From NCBI GenBank assembly GCA_964418415.1, contig CAYQLB010000012.1:1-28699 (forward strand): DNA of 28,699 nt, given 5' to 3'. The translations under genes were made by a program, and so were the position numbers. The DNA comes from CAJBLF01 sp964418415. Its GTDB lineage: Bacteria; Patescibacteriota; Gracilibacteria; Absconditabacterales; Absconditicoccaceae. Of this stretch, positions 1 to 8,171 are shown piece by piece; the first letter of the stretch is position 1; each line of letters starts with the position of its first letter. Below the pieces are notes generated by a model. It ran no database searches. It saw only the letters and a list, made by a program, of their open reading frames with translations, and had not been told where the DNA came from.

Positions 1-142
1 CAATCGGTTTCTGTCTGAGAAATCTATATCCTGTTCTGTCTCATTTCAAAAGCATGTTCCGAACTAATCCTTCAGATTTTGTCGGCATTTTTCTGTTTAT
101 TTGGGAATATTCCTTTAAATGGCGTTTGTAAGGTAGGTGCAT
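1..142 (-). CDS. DUF559-type endonuclease-like protein, N-terminal part only
   Basis: Only the first 47 codons are inside the window; the gene continues past the left edge. From an ATG at 142 the protein reads MHLPYKRHLKEY..., then a TKSE motif, and further on YRFLRQKPI. This matches the usual start of DUF559 proteins (related to very-short-patch-repair endonucleases), where an N-terminal basic helix is followed by T.aE..L and kF.RQ.PI. One in-frame TGA (Gly) precedes the FLRQ segment. The reading frame is open further upstream to 298, but that part translates the GC-rich hairpins and looks non-coding, so I prefer the ATG at 142. A TATAAT on the minus strand at 267-272 could be its -10 box. 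The function in the cell is not known. Family assignment rests on about 45 residues. Confidence 0.6.
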
Positions 143-180
143 GTAAGTAATACAAGGTAAATCTCCCACCGTGAAGTTTA

Positions 181-248
181 TCCCGCAAAGCGGGAGTCCC
201 CCTCTAAAATCCCTCCGGCTTCGCCACCTCCCTTTAAAAAAAAGGGAG
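181..248. repeat. GC-rich hairpin pair upstream of the DUF559 gene
   Basis: Two perfect stem-loops stand out from the AT-rich background. TCCCGC-AAA-GCGGGA lies at 181-195 and CTCCCTTT-AAAAA-AAAGGGAG at 228-248, separated by a C-rich stretch that reads as purine-rich (GGAGGGATTT) on the minus strand. From memory, similar purine-rich tracts sit in front of DUF559 genes in unrelated bacteria, which would suggest a mobile unit, but that link is inference. A role as 5' leader or terminator of the upstream RNA is also possible. Confidence 0.5.
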
Positions 249-273
249 AACGTAAAGAGGGAATGTATTATAA

Positions 274-419
274 TTGACCACATGGTCGTAGGAGACAAGT
301 AGTTCTCCTAAAAACTTAGAAGTGGGTAGCTCCATTACGGCATACACCGTAACTTTGTGGCTCCCATGAGTGTGATAGGAAGTAATATTCCTTCTCCCGC
401 GTACGGGCCATGTAGTCAA
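274..419 (-). ncRNA. Candidate structured RNA (146 nt), multibranched
   Basis: The ends pair as a 12-bp closing stem on the minus strand (408-419 with 274-285). Inside are at least four further stems: CCCG/CGGG (396-407), AGGAA/TTCCT (377-392), a long hairpin with TGGGAGC paired to GCTACCCA (360-366 with 323-330) capped by TTACGG-TGTATG-CCGTAA (335-352), and CTTCTAA/TTAGGAG near 305-322. Two of these stems contain a position that is a G.U pair only when the minus strand is the RNA and a mismatch on the plus strand, which favours minus. The overall form (closing stem, large internal region, CCCACTTC followed by a hairpin near the 3' end) faintly recalls 6S RNA, but I could not match conserved 6S positions, so the class is left open. 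A short open frame inside (31 codons) looks incidental. Confidence 0.5.
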
Positions 420-481
420 GATTAGCCTAATTGTATGTGGTGTGTTTTCAAGTGAAAAAGCTATTATTCTCGTGGTAATAA

Positions 482-517
482 AAAAACACGCTCACCAAAG
501 GGGTATCGCGTGTTTTT
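482..517 (-). terminator. Rho-independent terminator of the RRM gene
   Basis: A perfect 10-bp stem AAAAACACGC / GCGTGTTTTT encloses a 16-nt loop. On the minus strand it lies about 30 nt past the stop codon of the RRM protein gene and ends in a T run. The A/T flanks make it usable in both directions. Confidence 0.8.
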
Positions 518-548
518 AGGGTGCACCTGGGTGCAAAAATGCATATGA

Positions 549-902
549 TTAGAACTCTGGAATCTCTTCATCTACGGTAGCTTCAGCTGCTGCAGCGGCT
601 TTTGCTGCTTCTCTTTCAGCGAGTCTTTCAGGATTCTCTTTTGCGAAATCCACTTTAACTGCTCTACCCATAATCTCTTGACCATCCATTTCTTTTTGTG
701 CCTTAGCTGCATCTTCAGGATTGACAAATTCTACGAATCCGAATCCTTTACTTTTGTTTGTTTCATTGTCAAGTTTTACTCTAGCGAAAGCGACTTCTCC
801 AAACCTAGAAAATTCTTCTCTGAGATCTTTTCATCTCAATTTTCGATTTAGCCCACCTACGAATAATTTCGTCTGGCTGATAATGGTGTTTTCTTCTCAC
901 AT
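549..902 (-). CDS. RRM-domain RNA-binding protein
   Basis: A 117-aa protein with a single RNA recognition motif. The RNP2 motif KLFVGGL is near residue 12 and RNP1 KGFGFVEF is near residue 51, followed by an Ala/Glu-rich tail ending DEEIPEF. This is the layout of the small bacterial Rbp family (single RRM plus short tail), which binds single-stranded RNA and is often linked to cold or RNA metabolism. The ATG at 902 gives MGEENTIISQTKLFV. The second codon and a residue in the first helix region (LRGKD) are TGA, so the standard code cuts the gene. No Shine-Dalgarno site is visible upstream. It appears monocistronic, with a terminator at 482-517. The RNA target is unknown. Confidence 0.9.
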
Positions 903-999
903 ATACCCAAAAAAACAAAAAATAAAAACTAACAGACTAATGATTACGGAAAATCTTGATGATTACAAGCAGATTTCCTAAGGGATTCATACTTTTTAC

Positions 1000-1126
1000 C
1001 CTCATTCCGGCGGTGTTTTTTACCCTCATGCCGGTGAAGTCGTTCCCGAAGGGAATTGCAACCGGCATCTCGTAATAAAGTTTTTTGTACAAGATTCCGG
1101 CTGCAATCCGGGGCGCCGGAATGAGG
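1000..1126. repeat. GC-rich nested palindrome in the 903-1477 gap
   Basis: Three inverted repeats sit inside each other. The outer arms are CCTCATTCCGGCG (1000-1012) and CGCCGGAATGAGG (1114-1126), 13 bp and perfect. The middle arms are ATGCCGGT (1028-1035) and ACCGGCAT (1061-1068), and the centre is TTCCC-GAA-GGGAA (1043-1055). Extra CCGGAAT/ATTCCGG copies lie between and just outside. The composition differs from the AT-rich surroundings, which suggests an inserted repeat of REP/MITE type or a structured RNA. I see no gene in the rest of 903-1477 apart from the scaffold gap and the promoter of the next gene. Confidence 0.6.
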
Positions 1127-1207
1127 TGGAAGAGCGAGAATGCCGAAATGAGGTCCTGATCGTTGGGTATGGATTGCTCGAAAATTTGTACATAGTCCTT
1201 CAAAAAT

Positions 1208-1417
1208 ATGTTTAAATGGTTTTGAGTGAATAATGGGTAAATTTCTCTTTTAGAAATTTGCANNNNNNNNNNNNNNNNNNNNNNNNNNNNNNNNNNNNNN
1301 NNNNNNNNNNNNNNNNNNNNNNNNNNNNNNNNNNNNNNNNNNNNNNNNNNNNNNNNNNNNNNATGTTTAAATGGTTTTGAGTGAATAATGGGTAAATTTC
1401 TCTTTTAGAAATTTGCA
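1208..1417. other. Scaffold gap (100 N) flanked by identical 55-bp sequence
   Basis: Positions 1263-1362 are N. The 55 bases just before (1208-1262) and just after (1363-1417) are identical. An exact overlap at contig ends next to a fixed 100-N spacer is the usual sign of two contigs that share an assembler k-mer and were scaffolded without being merged. The true sequence is probably a single copy with no gap, or a tandem repeat that stopped the assembler. Confidence 0.85.
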
Positions 1418-1440
1418 AAATTATGTAAACTGAGTATAAT
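1413..1440 (+). promoter_or_regulatory. Sigma-70-like promoter of the acidic protein gene
   Basis: TTGCAA (1413-1418), a 16-nt spacer and a perfect TATAAT (1435-1440), 37 nt upstream of the start codon at 1478. The -35 box straddles the right end of the 55-bp duplicated sequence. Confidence 0.55.
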
Positions 1441-1477
1441 TATACATGAATTGTATTTATTCAGTAAATAAGAAGCA

Positions 1478-2344
1478 ATGACTGATCTCATCCAAGGTAC
1501 CAATCCTCAACAACAAGGTCAACAAGGCCAGCAACAATATCATGATGATATTCTCGGAGGAGAAGATATTTTTACTACTATTCCGGAAGTAGAAGAGGAT
1601 CTTTCTTATGGCGATATGTTAGAAAAAAAATATCAATTCGAGCCGATCCCAGAATTCGAGCCTGAACAATCAATGGAAGAACCTGTTCAAAAATTTATAG
1701 AAGAACCAGTTCAAACACCTATAGAAGAACCAGTTCAAACACCTATAGAACAACCAATAGAAGAACAAGTCTATACACCAGAACCAGTAGCAGAAGAGGA
1801 GGAACAGGAAATTGAGGAAGAAGCAGAATTGGAACAGGCACAAGTAGAAAGTCTTCTAGATACCAAGCTCCAAACTGATGTACAGAAAAAATTCGGTGAA
1901 CTGTATTTTTCTTCCAAAAAAATCTACGAGCTCAGAGAAAAAATAGGTATGGATACTGAGGATATATTCGATATTCTTGGAGCAGACAATGATAAAGTAT
2001 TCATCTCATATAGATTCTTATTGGACGAGACTAATGATCCTATGTTGTTTATCACCAAAATAGAGCAAGAAAAAGAAACCGAAGAAGAGACTGTCAATGA
2101 ATTGAGATTTACTTTCAATGAAGAGACTTCATCTTTGGAAGTTATGGTCAATGATACATTGCTTTTTGACGAAATACAGGATTTCACGGAAGATGCCAAA
2201 AAAAAGATGCAAGTAACCGAAAAATTAAATAAATTCATCTTCCTTACTTCTGAAGAAGTGAGAAAATTGGAAAAACAAATAAAAGAAAAAGAGGAAGCTG
2301 AGAATGAAAGAAGAAGGCTTCAAGATATTTTCAGAAACTTCTAA
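1478..2344 (+). CDS. Acidic, partly disordered protein with PVQTPIEE repeats
   Basis: A 288-aa protein I do not recognise. Residues 1-25 are Gln-rich. Residues about 50-125 are very acidic and hold a degenerate proline/glutamate repeat (EEPVQTPI units, with an exact 24-bp DNA repeat near 1700-1750). Residues about 130-250 look like a folded alpha/beta domain, and the C-terminus is a charged helix, probably a coiled coil, ending RRLQDIFRNF. There is no signal peptide or membrane segment, so it is probably cytoplasmic. It is one of the few genes here without an in-frame TGA; the protein has very few glycines. A good promoter lies 37 nt upstream, and a large inverted repeat follows the stop. An adaptor or scaffold role would be a guess. 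Confidence 0.85.
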   Translation: MTDLIQGTNPQQQGQQGQQQYHDDILGGEDIFTTIPEVEEDLSYGDMLEKKYQFEPIPEFEPEQSMEEPVQKFIEEPVQTPIEEPVQTPIEQPIEEQVYTPEPVAEEEEQEIEEEAELEQAQVESLLDTKLQTDVQKKFGELYFSSKKIYELREKIGMDTEDIFDILGADNDKVFISYRFLLDETNDPMLFITKIEQEKETEEETVNELRFTFNEETSSLEVMVNDTLLFDEIQDFTEDAKKKMQVTEKLNKFIFLTSEEVRKLEKQIKEKEEAENERRRLQDIFRNF

Positions 2345-2480
2345 ATGCAAATATAACTAATAGTGAAAAGTGAATAATGAAAAACGTATGAAATGTTTTA
2401 TTATAGACTATTGTATATACTATAGTCAGTAATAAGAGGATTCATACGTTTTTATTTATTCGTTTTTATTTATTCATTAA
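2345..2480. repeat. Heptamer-periodic hairpin array between convergent genes
   Basis: The array starts at the TAA of the upstream gene with 7-nt phrases (such as GTGAAAA GTGAATA ATGAAAA). Outer arms AAAAACGTATGAA (2380-2392) and TTCATACGTTTTT (2441-2453) are perfect. They enclose an imperfect palindrome GACTATTG...CTATAGTC (2406-2427). The right side holds a 14-bp direct repeat (CGTTTTTATTTATT twice). A 23-base stretch starting near 2394 recurs in the gap before the pyruvate kinase-like gene near 27001. It probably terminates transcription from both sides. Confidence 0.7.
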
Positions 2481-2482
2481 GT

Positions 2483-3406
2483 TTATATTCGTTTTTTCTT
2501 TTTGAAAATAAGGAGAAGAGTGATCAGGACCACAAACATTATTCCCATAAGGATGAGGAAAAAGTACGATGAATCTTGTCCAGGTAAAGATATATTCATT
2601 CCATATATTCCACTAATGAGTGTGAGTACTCATGTGATTGCTGCAAAGATTGTTAAGACACCGATCATAGAGTTTGTTTTGATATTCATCAAGGAATTAT
2701 ATGTATCTGCTAGAGATTCAATATTTTCAAAACCGACCGTGATGGTATTCATGATTTTATCATGTTTATATACCAAATCTTCGAAGTACACTTCTAGATC
2801 TTCCCTATAGAACTTTGGAAGTGTTTTTTGGAGTTCTTCAAGGATCTCACTGTGGGGCAAAAACATATGTTTCAATGATACGATATTGCGTTTTTTTATA
2901 GTGAGATTTTCTAAGAGATTTTTTTCAAGCTTTTGCGAACTGAAAAGTTGTTCTTCCAGGGATAATACGTCTTTGGATGATTTTGTTAGCATACTGATAC
3001 TTTTATCGTACATGGTATCGATCACTTTGTAGAGGATATATTCCGGAGATATTTTAAATTCTTCATCAGACTCTCTAGTTTTTAGTTCTTCTGAATATTC
3101 TTCGATAATGGATTGTATATGATTAGTATCAAATTTAGCCATAGTGACGATAAAATTTTTTCCGAGTATGATACTAAATTCATTGGGAAAATATTTTCTA
3201 AGTGCCTCATCGTATTTGGGAAAATTGAGAACGATAAACATATGTTCTTCATAGACATCTATTTTTTCTTGGTTGGTAAGCTCAAAAAGATCTTCTTCGA
3301 TAAGTTCATGAAGATCATATTTTTTGACCAATTCATTGATTTCATTCTTTTGAGGATCGAAAAGATGAATCCGATCTATATTTCCAAAATGCAATACTGT
3401 TTTCAT
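2483..3406 (-). CDS. corA: CorA-type magnesium/cobalt channel
   Basis: A 307-aa CorA family protein. The N-terminal two thirds is the soluble alpha/beta and long-helix funnel domain. The C-terminus has the two membrane helices, the first ending with the signature YGMN (residues 268-271) followed by a short loop, the second ending in the basic tail FKKKKRI. The GMN motif is the selectivity filter of CorA pentamers. One in-frame TGA (Gly 259, in the first membrane helix) would otherwise remove both helices. The start at the ATG 3406 (MKTVLHFGN) fits the family better than the upstream ATG at 3463, whose extra residues translate a repeat. It is the last gene of a minus-strand run with the CYTH protein and an exported protein. 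Confidence 0.92.
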
Positions 3407-3518
3407 GCTAACATTGATAAATTGATAAATGTGCTTCGCACGATAAATTGATAAATATATCATGTAATCGTTTTATCATGAGCATAGTGAGTGTTTATCG
3501 CAAGTTGTAGACAAGTTT
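3407..3518. repeat. Heptamer-type repeat with GTGC-GAA-GCAC hairpin
   Basis: Between the CYTH gene stop and the corA start. On the minus strand a 15-nt phrase ATTTATCAATTTATC occurs twice, on either side of a small hairpin GTGC-GAA-GCAC (near 3430-3440). The phrase has 7 to 8-nt periodicity like the other intergenic arrays. Confidence 0.5.
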
Positions 3519-4004
3519 TTATCAAAGTAGTCAAAGGAGTTCTTCAGATAAGCCATGATTGGCGATATAACCATTGCTAGCCTCTCTCATCATGGTAAGA
3601 TCTTCATCGAACCAATCGGGTTTCATAAATTTCTTTGCATCCCTCTTGGTCTTGAATTCTACTTCAGCTGTCATCAATCATTGGAGATTTTTGTAGATAT
3701 CGAGTTCTATCGTATGTCATTCATGGGGAATATAATAACGTGTTTTTTCAAGAAAATGATTTTCAACCATTCTCCAAAAATCATCAAATTCTTGTTTGCT
3801 GACTGATGCTTCTATTTCTTCTCTAATAAGTCCATATCATTTTTTCCTGGTCACTTTATACTCATCGCCAATTTTTCTTACTCTGACGGATTTACCTGTA
3901 GTAGGATCATTGAAATATCCTTGCAGAATTTCCTTGTATGGAAATCTCTCGTATCATACGGGCGGATGTTTTACCAAAAATTTTCTTTCGATTTCAAGTC
4001 CCAT
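3519..4004 (-). CDS. CYTH-domain protein (triphosphatase/adenylate cyclase-like)
   Basis: A 161-aa single-domain protein beginning MGLEIERKFLV. The EIERKFLV signature defines the CYTH superfamily (class IV adenylate cyclases, thiamine and inorganic triphosphatases). Further family features are the basic strand VRVRK with a later KVTRK, the acidic IREEIE strand, and ELDIY..L...AEVEF near residues 115-130, whose acidic residues bind metal inside the tunnel. In bacteria most such short proteins hydrolyse tripolyphosphate or another triphosphate; the substrate cannot be read from sequence. Six TGA codons are used as Gly. The start at 4004 is fixed by the signature at the extreme N-terminus. It is preceded by an exported protein gene and followed by corA. 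Confidence 0.9.
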
Positions 4005-4090
4005 GATAAATTACCTAATAGTTAAAAGTGTATAGTGAAAGATTTGTTCGGATGGATTATTGTAATTGTGCGATAGATCATACAAAGAAC

Positions 4091-4132
4091 ATCCATAATT
4101 ATCAACTATCAATTATTAATTATCAATTATTG
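4091..4132. repeat. Heptamer array at the 3' end of the exported protein gene
   Basis: Five successive heptamers ATTATCA ACTATCA ATTATTA ... run from 4098 to 4132. The TAA stop of the minus-strand gene (4127-4129) lies inside the last one. The rest of 4005-4090 shows nothing I can name. Confidence 0.6.
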
Positions 4133-5326
4133 TTTCGGCGTCCATTTCTCTGTGTTGAGTCTTTTATGTTTTTTGTATGCTGCGATATAATGGAGCTTGA
4201 GGGTAAATACGATAAGGAATAATATCCATCATAAGGTGGCGAAAACAGAAAGGTTTCTGTATTGCGATTGTTCTTGATTTATCTCCGCTGCTTCTTCGGC
4301 GACTTGGAGGAGTGAAGTATCTAAGGCAGAAAGATCACATCATACCTTTTGAATAATAGATTTTAATTCACCTTGATGAGCAAGATCGGATGTAGTATAG
4401 AGTGTTGCGAGAAGTGTACATTCATCAGTCGACGCAGAAATTTTTTCTGCTTCTTGGGCTATATTTCTGAACATCATAGGAGAGATGGGTTTACTCAATA
4501 CCATGCCTGTTGCACTGATGAAAGAATATTTGCTTTCTGTTTTGTTCGGTCATCCATAGGATTGTTTATCGGTGATAAGGATATTGAGATCCATATGTGT
4601 ATTGATAGGAATCCACTTCCCTGGATAGAATGTCAGATAATTACCGTTCCATTTGAGATTTTCAGATCCATAAAAATATTGTTCACCATCAAAGTTTACA
4701 ACAACACTTGTTCTATCTACGCCTTTGCCGATATCTTTGATGTCGAAGATGAAATATTGATCGAGAGATATTCTCTTGTCAGTATCTTTAGGAAAAATAA
4801 GGTTAAGACTTGGTGGTATAATATCAGGTTCGCATTCTGGTACTTCAGCAAAATTGAGATCAAAAGTACTTTGTAATGGATATATTTTGCTTGTTGTTTC
4901 GGCTAGAGAACCTGTTCATAGCGTAATAGTTTCTTTGCCTGCAACGCTATTTTTGAAGTAGATTTGGAAAAATGATTTTGTTGCAGTCAACGAATCAAAT
5001 TTTGGATTGGTGACTTCTAGGATGAGTTTATTATATTCAATCTTGGAAGTGGCTGACCCATCATTTATAGTAGGAATGATGCGGAGAATCTCCAAAGTCT
5101 CTGGCTGGTAATAAAGTACCAAAGTGAACTTTGTGATTTTTTGCCCTTGCGGAGAAAAGAGGATATCCGCAGAATTGGTACATCCAACATGAAGTTGGTC
5201 TGCTGGTTGAAATCTAGCTTCAGAATAGAGAGGTTGAAAAGTTATTTTTGCTCATCGAGCACATCCAATCAATGCAAAAATTCCTAATAATGTTCATCCG
5301 AGTATGTTTTTTGTTTTCGCCATCAT
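4127..5326 (-). CDS. Exported, membrane-anchored protein with cohesin-like N-terminal domain
   Basis: A 399-aa protein. Residues 1-25 form a signal sequence, KTKNILGG.LLGIFALIGC, with a possible lipobox (LIGC). A beta-rich domain follows (about 30-140), with the pattern KFTLVLYYQPETLEILRIIPT seen in cohesin or carbohydrate-binding folds. A second beta domain (about 165-270, PPSLNLIFPKDTDKRISLDQYF...) looks immunoglobulin-like. A helical stretch (280-345) leads to a C-terminal membrane helix (about 352-375) and a short basic cytoplasmic tail. A protein with both a lipobox and a C-terminal anchor is odd, so one of the two is probably not used. Six TGA codons are Gly. It could be a surface adhesion or structural protein. 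I do not recognise a named family. The ATG at 5323 is an equal alternative start. Confidence 0.75.
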
Positions 5327-5553
5327 AGGGGCTAATAAGATAAAATATCAATCAAGTATATAAATGAAATCCAAAATATCAACCAGAAATACTATGAGAT
5401 ATAAGATGCGAGAGCTAAGAAATAAGAACGATTTTTATATGATATTGCGTAGCTTTTGTATAATAAATGGTAAGACGTGTATCTACAAATATATAGTTGA
5501 TTTTCGGCTTCAAAACGATATCTTACAGCTATATTTATTCCTTAGTAGTGTAG

Positions 5554-5772
5554 ATGGAAACTGATCTCAAAAAATTCGAGCAATGACGCAAGAATACTAT
5601 TGCGAATACCATGGAAACTGGCCGTGGGCTCTGGCAGCTTGGTATGGAAGAATTATGACGCGCAGTCAGCGGATCCAAGAAACCAGTGAGTAAATCTGTC
5701 GCGAAGAATCAGATTTCTGCTGAACTCGATAAATATGAAACAAGCAGGATAGATAAACATAAGAATAAATAA
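5554..5772 (+). CDS. Small basic protein of unknown function
   Basis: A 72-aa hydrophilic, lysine-rich protein starting METDLKKFEQG and ending DKHKNK. It has two in-frame TGA (Gly) codons, so it is invisible with the standard code. It lies 38 nt upstream of the arfB-like gene on the same strand and is probably cotranscribed. A TATAAT at 5459-5464 may be the operon -10 box. There is no membrane segment or motif I recognise. Support comes from the open frame under code 25, the compact spacing and a plausible charge pattern; homologs were not checked. The 227-nt gap before it (5327-5553) separates two divergent genes and shows nothing else. Confidence 0.6.
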
Positions 5773-5810
5773 AATTTCTAATTTTCATTTTCTAATGTTT
5801 AAACAGGTAT

Positions 5811-6236
5811 ATGAATAACGAACAGATCATAGAACAGATTTTGCAGCGTGAAGTTCACTTCCATTTTTCCAAGAGCTGAGGACATGGTGGACAAAATGTA
5901 AATAAGAGAAATACCAAAGCAGAACTATTTTTTAATATACATGATTCACAATATCTTACGTGAGAACAAAAACAGAGGCTTATCGATAAAGCAGGACATC
6001 AAATACATCATGGTGAAGGTATCTTGATTATGACGTGTCAGGAAGAGCGTTTTCAACATGCAAACAAACAAAAAGTGGTACATCATTTCAGGCAACTATT
6101 AGCAGAAGTATTTATAGAACCTAAGGAAAGAATATCTACTTCTATCCCTGAAAAAGAACGTGAAGCACGTTTCTTAGATAAAAAATATCAGAGTACAAAA
6201 AAACAGAATAGAGAGAAACCTTCTTTACACGATTAA
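5811..6236 (+). CDS. arfB: ArfB-type peptidyl-tRNA hydrolase (ribosome rescue)
   Basis: A 141-aa RF-1 domain protein. Near residues 21-33 it has SGGHGGQNVNKRNTKAEL, matching the SRGPGGQ.VNK..tKV block of ArfB/YaeJ and mitochondrial ICT1. The GGQ loop hydrolyses peptidyl-tRNA on stalled ribosomes. A second family block, LIMTCQEERFQHANKQ, follows near residues 75-90, and the C-terminus is a basic tail (DKKYQSTKKQNREK), which in ArfB enters the empty mRNA channel. The length fits ArfB and not a full release factor. The first Gly of the SGGHGGQ segment is encoded by TGA (5880-5882), as is one further Gly. The gene starts at the ATG 5811, with a weak AGG six bases upstream, and ends 7 nt before argS. 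Confidence 0.9.
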
Positions 6237-6243
6237 ACTTCAT

Positions 6244-8148
6244 ATGTTGAATATATATAAACAGTATTTTGCTCACGAGTTGTCCAAACATATCGATCTG
6301 TCTCAATCGGAGCTTTTGGCGATGATAGAGATTCCGCCAGAAAATATCCCGGGTGATTTTGCATTTCCGTGTTTCAAAATTTCCAAGTTACTTAAAAAAT
6401 CACCTCAGCAGATAGCGGAAGAATTAGAAAAGAATCTTCATTCTGATTATTTTTCTTCATTCATAAATATTTCCTGATATCTCAACGCAAATATAGATCA
6501 ATCTCGCTTTATTCAAGACAGCTTCAATTCTCAAGCTTCAAGTTTCAAGCATCAAACCAAATCGAAAATTTTGATAGAGTATATGAATGCAAATCCAAAT
6601 AAACCTCTACATATCGGCCAGGCGAGAAATGTCTGTATCGGTGATAGTATGAGAAGAATCTATTCCTCATTAGGATACGAGGTCCATGCGTTCAATTACG
6701 GTGATGATAGCTGAGTAAATGTCGGCTATAATATAGTAGGACATCTTTTTTATGAATATCCTTTGGATACTGAATTAAAATTTGATCATTATTGTGGTAA
6801 AATTTACGAAGAAATGAGAAAGAGAGATGATGATCCGGTCTTCAAAAGATATCTCTCAGAGATTTTACTCAAGATAGAAGAAGGCAAAGATGAGGAACTT
6901 ATGGATCTTCATTATGATTACACGAGAAGATGTGCGCTTGATCAGATCAGAACGTGTCGAAGGATGAATGCATATTTTGATAGTATAGCGTGGGAAACAG
7001 ATATTTTACATATCAAATTCTTCGCAGAAGCAATGGATCTCTTGAGAGCAAAATGAGTTGCTACATTTAGTGATGATGGTGAAGCCAAGGGATGTTGGAT
7101 ATTAGATCTTTCGTCGTTACCTGAATATCAAAAAGAAGAAAAACAATATCAGATATTGATTAAGTCAGATGGCGTCGCTACCTATATCGCCAAAGATATC
7201 GCTTTTGCATTGCGAAAATTAGGGTATTTATCCAAAGATTTCGGGTATAATATTTTTGAAGAGGATCCAAGAGGAGAAACAATATATTCCACCAATTCGC
7301 ACCCGGGTGAAAAGGGTGAAAAAAAGACTAAACACGGTTTCTGAAATTATGACACTGCCATAACCGTCATAGACAACAGACAGTTGCAAGCGCAAGCGAT
7401 TGTTCAATCAGCGTTCAAGTTACTTGGTTTAAATAAAGACCATAAACAGTATTTTCCACTTGGCTACGGCGTCGTCTATCTGACTCCAGAAACATTGACT
7501 AAATTGTGATATACACTCACTGCAGAAGAACGCGCAGAAAAGCGCCTACCGTTCTCGAGCAGAAAGTGATGGACAGTAACCTTGGACGAAATGATGAAGA
7601 TGCTTCATGATAAGGCATATCGAGAATCCAAAGAAAGAAATCAAGAAAAAGATGATATACGATTAGATGAAGTTGCAGAAACAATTGCCATTGGTTCATT
7701 GAGATTCTTTCTTATGAGGTCAGATATTGATAAGGATCTTATCTTCGATATTGATGAGGTTTTAGATATGCAAGGAGAGACGTGAGCATATATTTTATAT
7801 ACTTGAGCAAGGATTCAGAGTATTATTGATGCTGCAGGTACTTTCGAATATATAGATACGAAAATGATTGCGTCACTCCTCACCGAGCCAGAAGAGTTTG
7901 CACTAATCAAGAAAATTGCAATATTCAATGCTGTCGTTATTGAAGCAAAAAACCAATTAGCACCTTATCTTATTTGTAGATATCTTTTGGATATAGCGAA
8001 ACTTTTGAATAGCTACTATGCTGCAGTACATATAATGAAATCTGAGGATATGGTAAAAAAAGCAAGAGTGATGTTGTTGGAAAAGGTTCGTGATGTCATT
8101 CAGAAAGGAATGGATCTTATAGGAATGAAATACCTAGATCGTATGTAA
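6244..8148 (+). CDS. argS: Arginyl-tRNA synthetase
   Basis: A 634-aa class I synthetase that charges tRNA-Arg. The N-terminal Add-1-like domain (1-90) contains PGDFAFPCFKISK. The HIGH motif is PLHIGQARN (His at residue 123), with Gln in place of the usual last His/Asn. The stretch FNYGDDSGVNVGY and the catalytic-domain signature SDGVATYIAKDIAFAL are typical of ArgRS. The KMSK loop is degenerate, as often in ArgRS, reading SSRKGWTVTLDEMM (Gly 442 encoded by TGA). The anticodon-binding helical domain with ALRFFL-like text (SLRFFLMRSDID) and the end GMKYLDRM complete the protein. Eight TGA codons split it in the standard code. Between Add-1 and catalytic domains the linker is encoded by a heptamer repeat (6521-6557). 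Confidence 0.95.
6521..6557 (+). repeat. Heptamer repeat inside argS
   Basis: A run of 7-nt phrases (TTCAATT CTCAAGC TTCAAGT ...) lies in frame within argS and encodes a Ser/Gln/Phe/His-rich linker at residues about 93-105, just before the catalytic domain. It resembles the intergenic arrays elsewhere in the window. The frame stays open because the repeat has no TAA or TAG in this phase. Confidence 0.6.
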
Positions 8149-8171
8149 TATATCGTTTATTTTCTATTACT

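Noticed and set aside
274..419. Structured RNA considered as SRP RNA, tmRNA or RNase P RNA
   Set aside because: No GGAAGCAGCC-type SRP tip, no tRNA-like ends or tag frame for tmRNA, and too short for RNase P RNA.
721..981. Plus-strand open frame over the RRM gene
   Set aside because: The minus strand encodes a clear RRM with RNP1 and RNP2; the plus frame has no recognisable features.
5880..5882. In-frame TGA considered as selenocysteine
   Set aside because: TGA is frequent in nearly every gene, falls at Gly positions and is not followed by a consistent SECIS-like hairpin.
6244..8148. argS, tyrS, secD, nrdD and others looking like strings of pseudogene fragments
   Set aside because: All fragments of each gene share one frame and are separated only by TGA at Gly positions, so they are intact genes under code 25.
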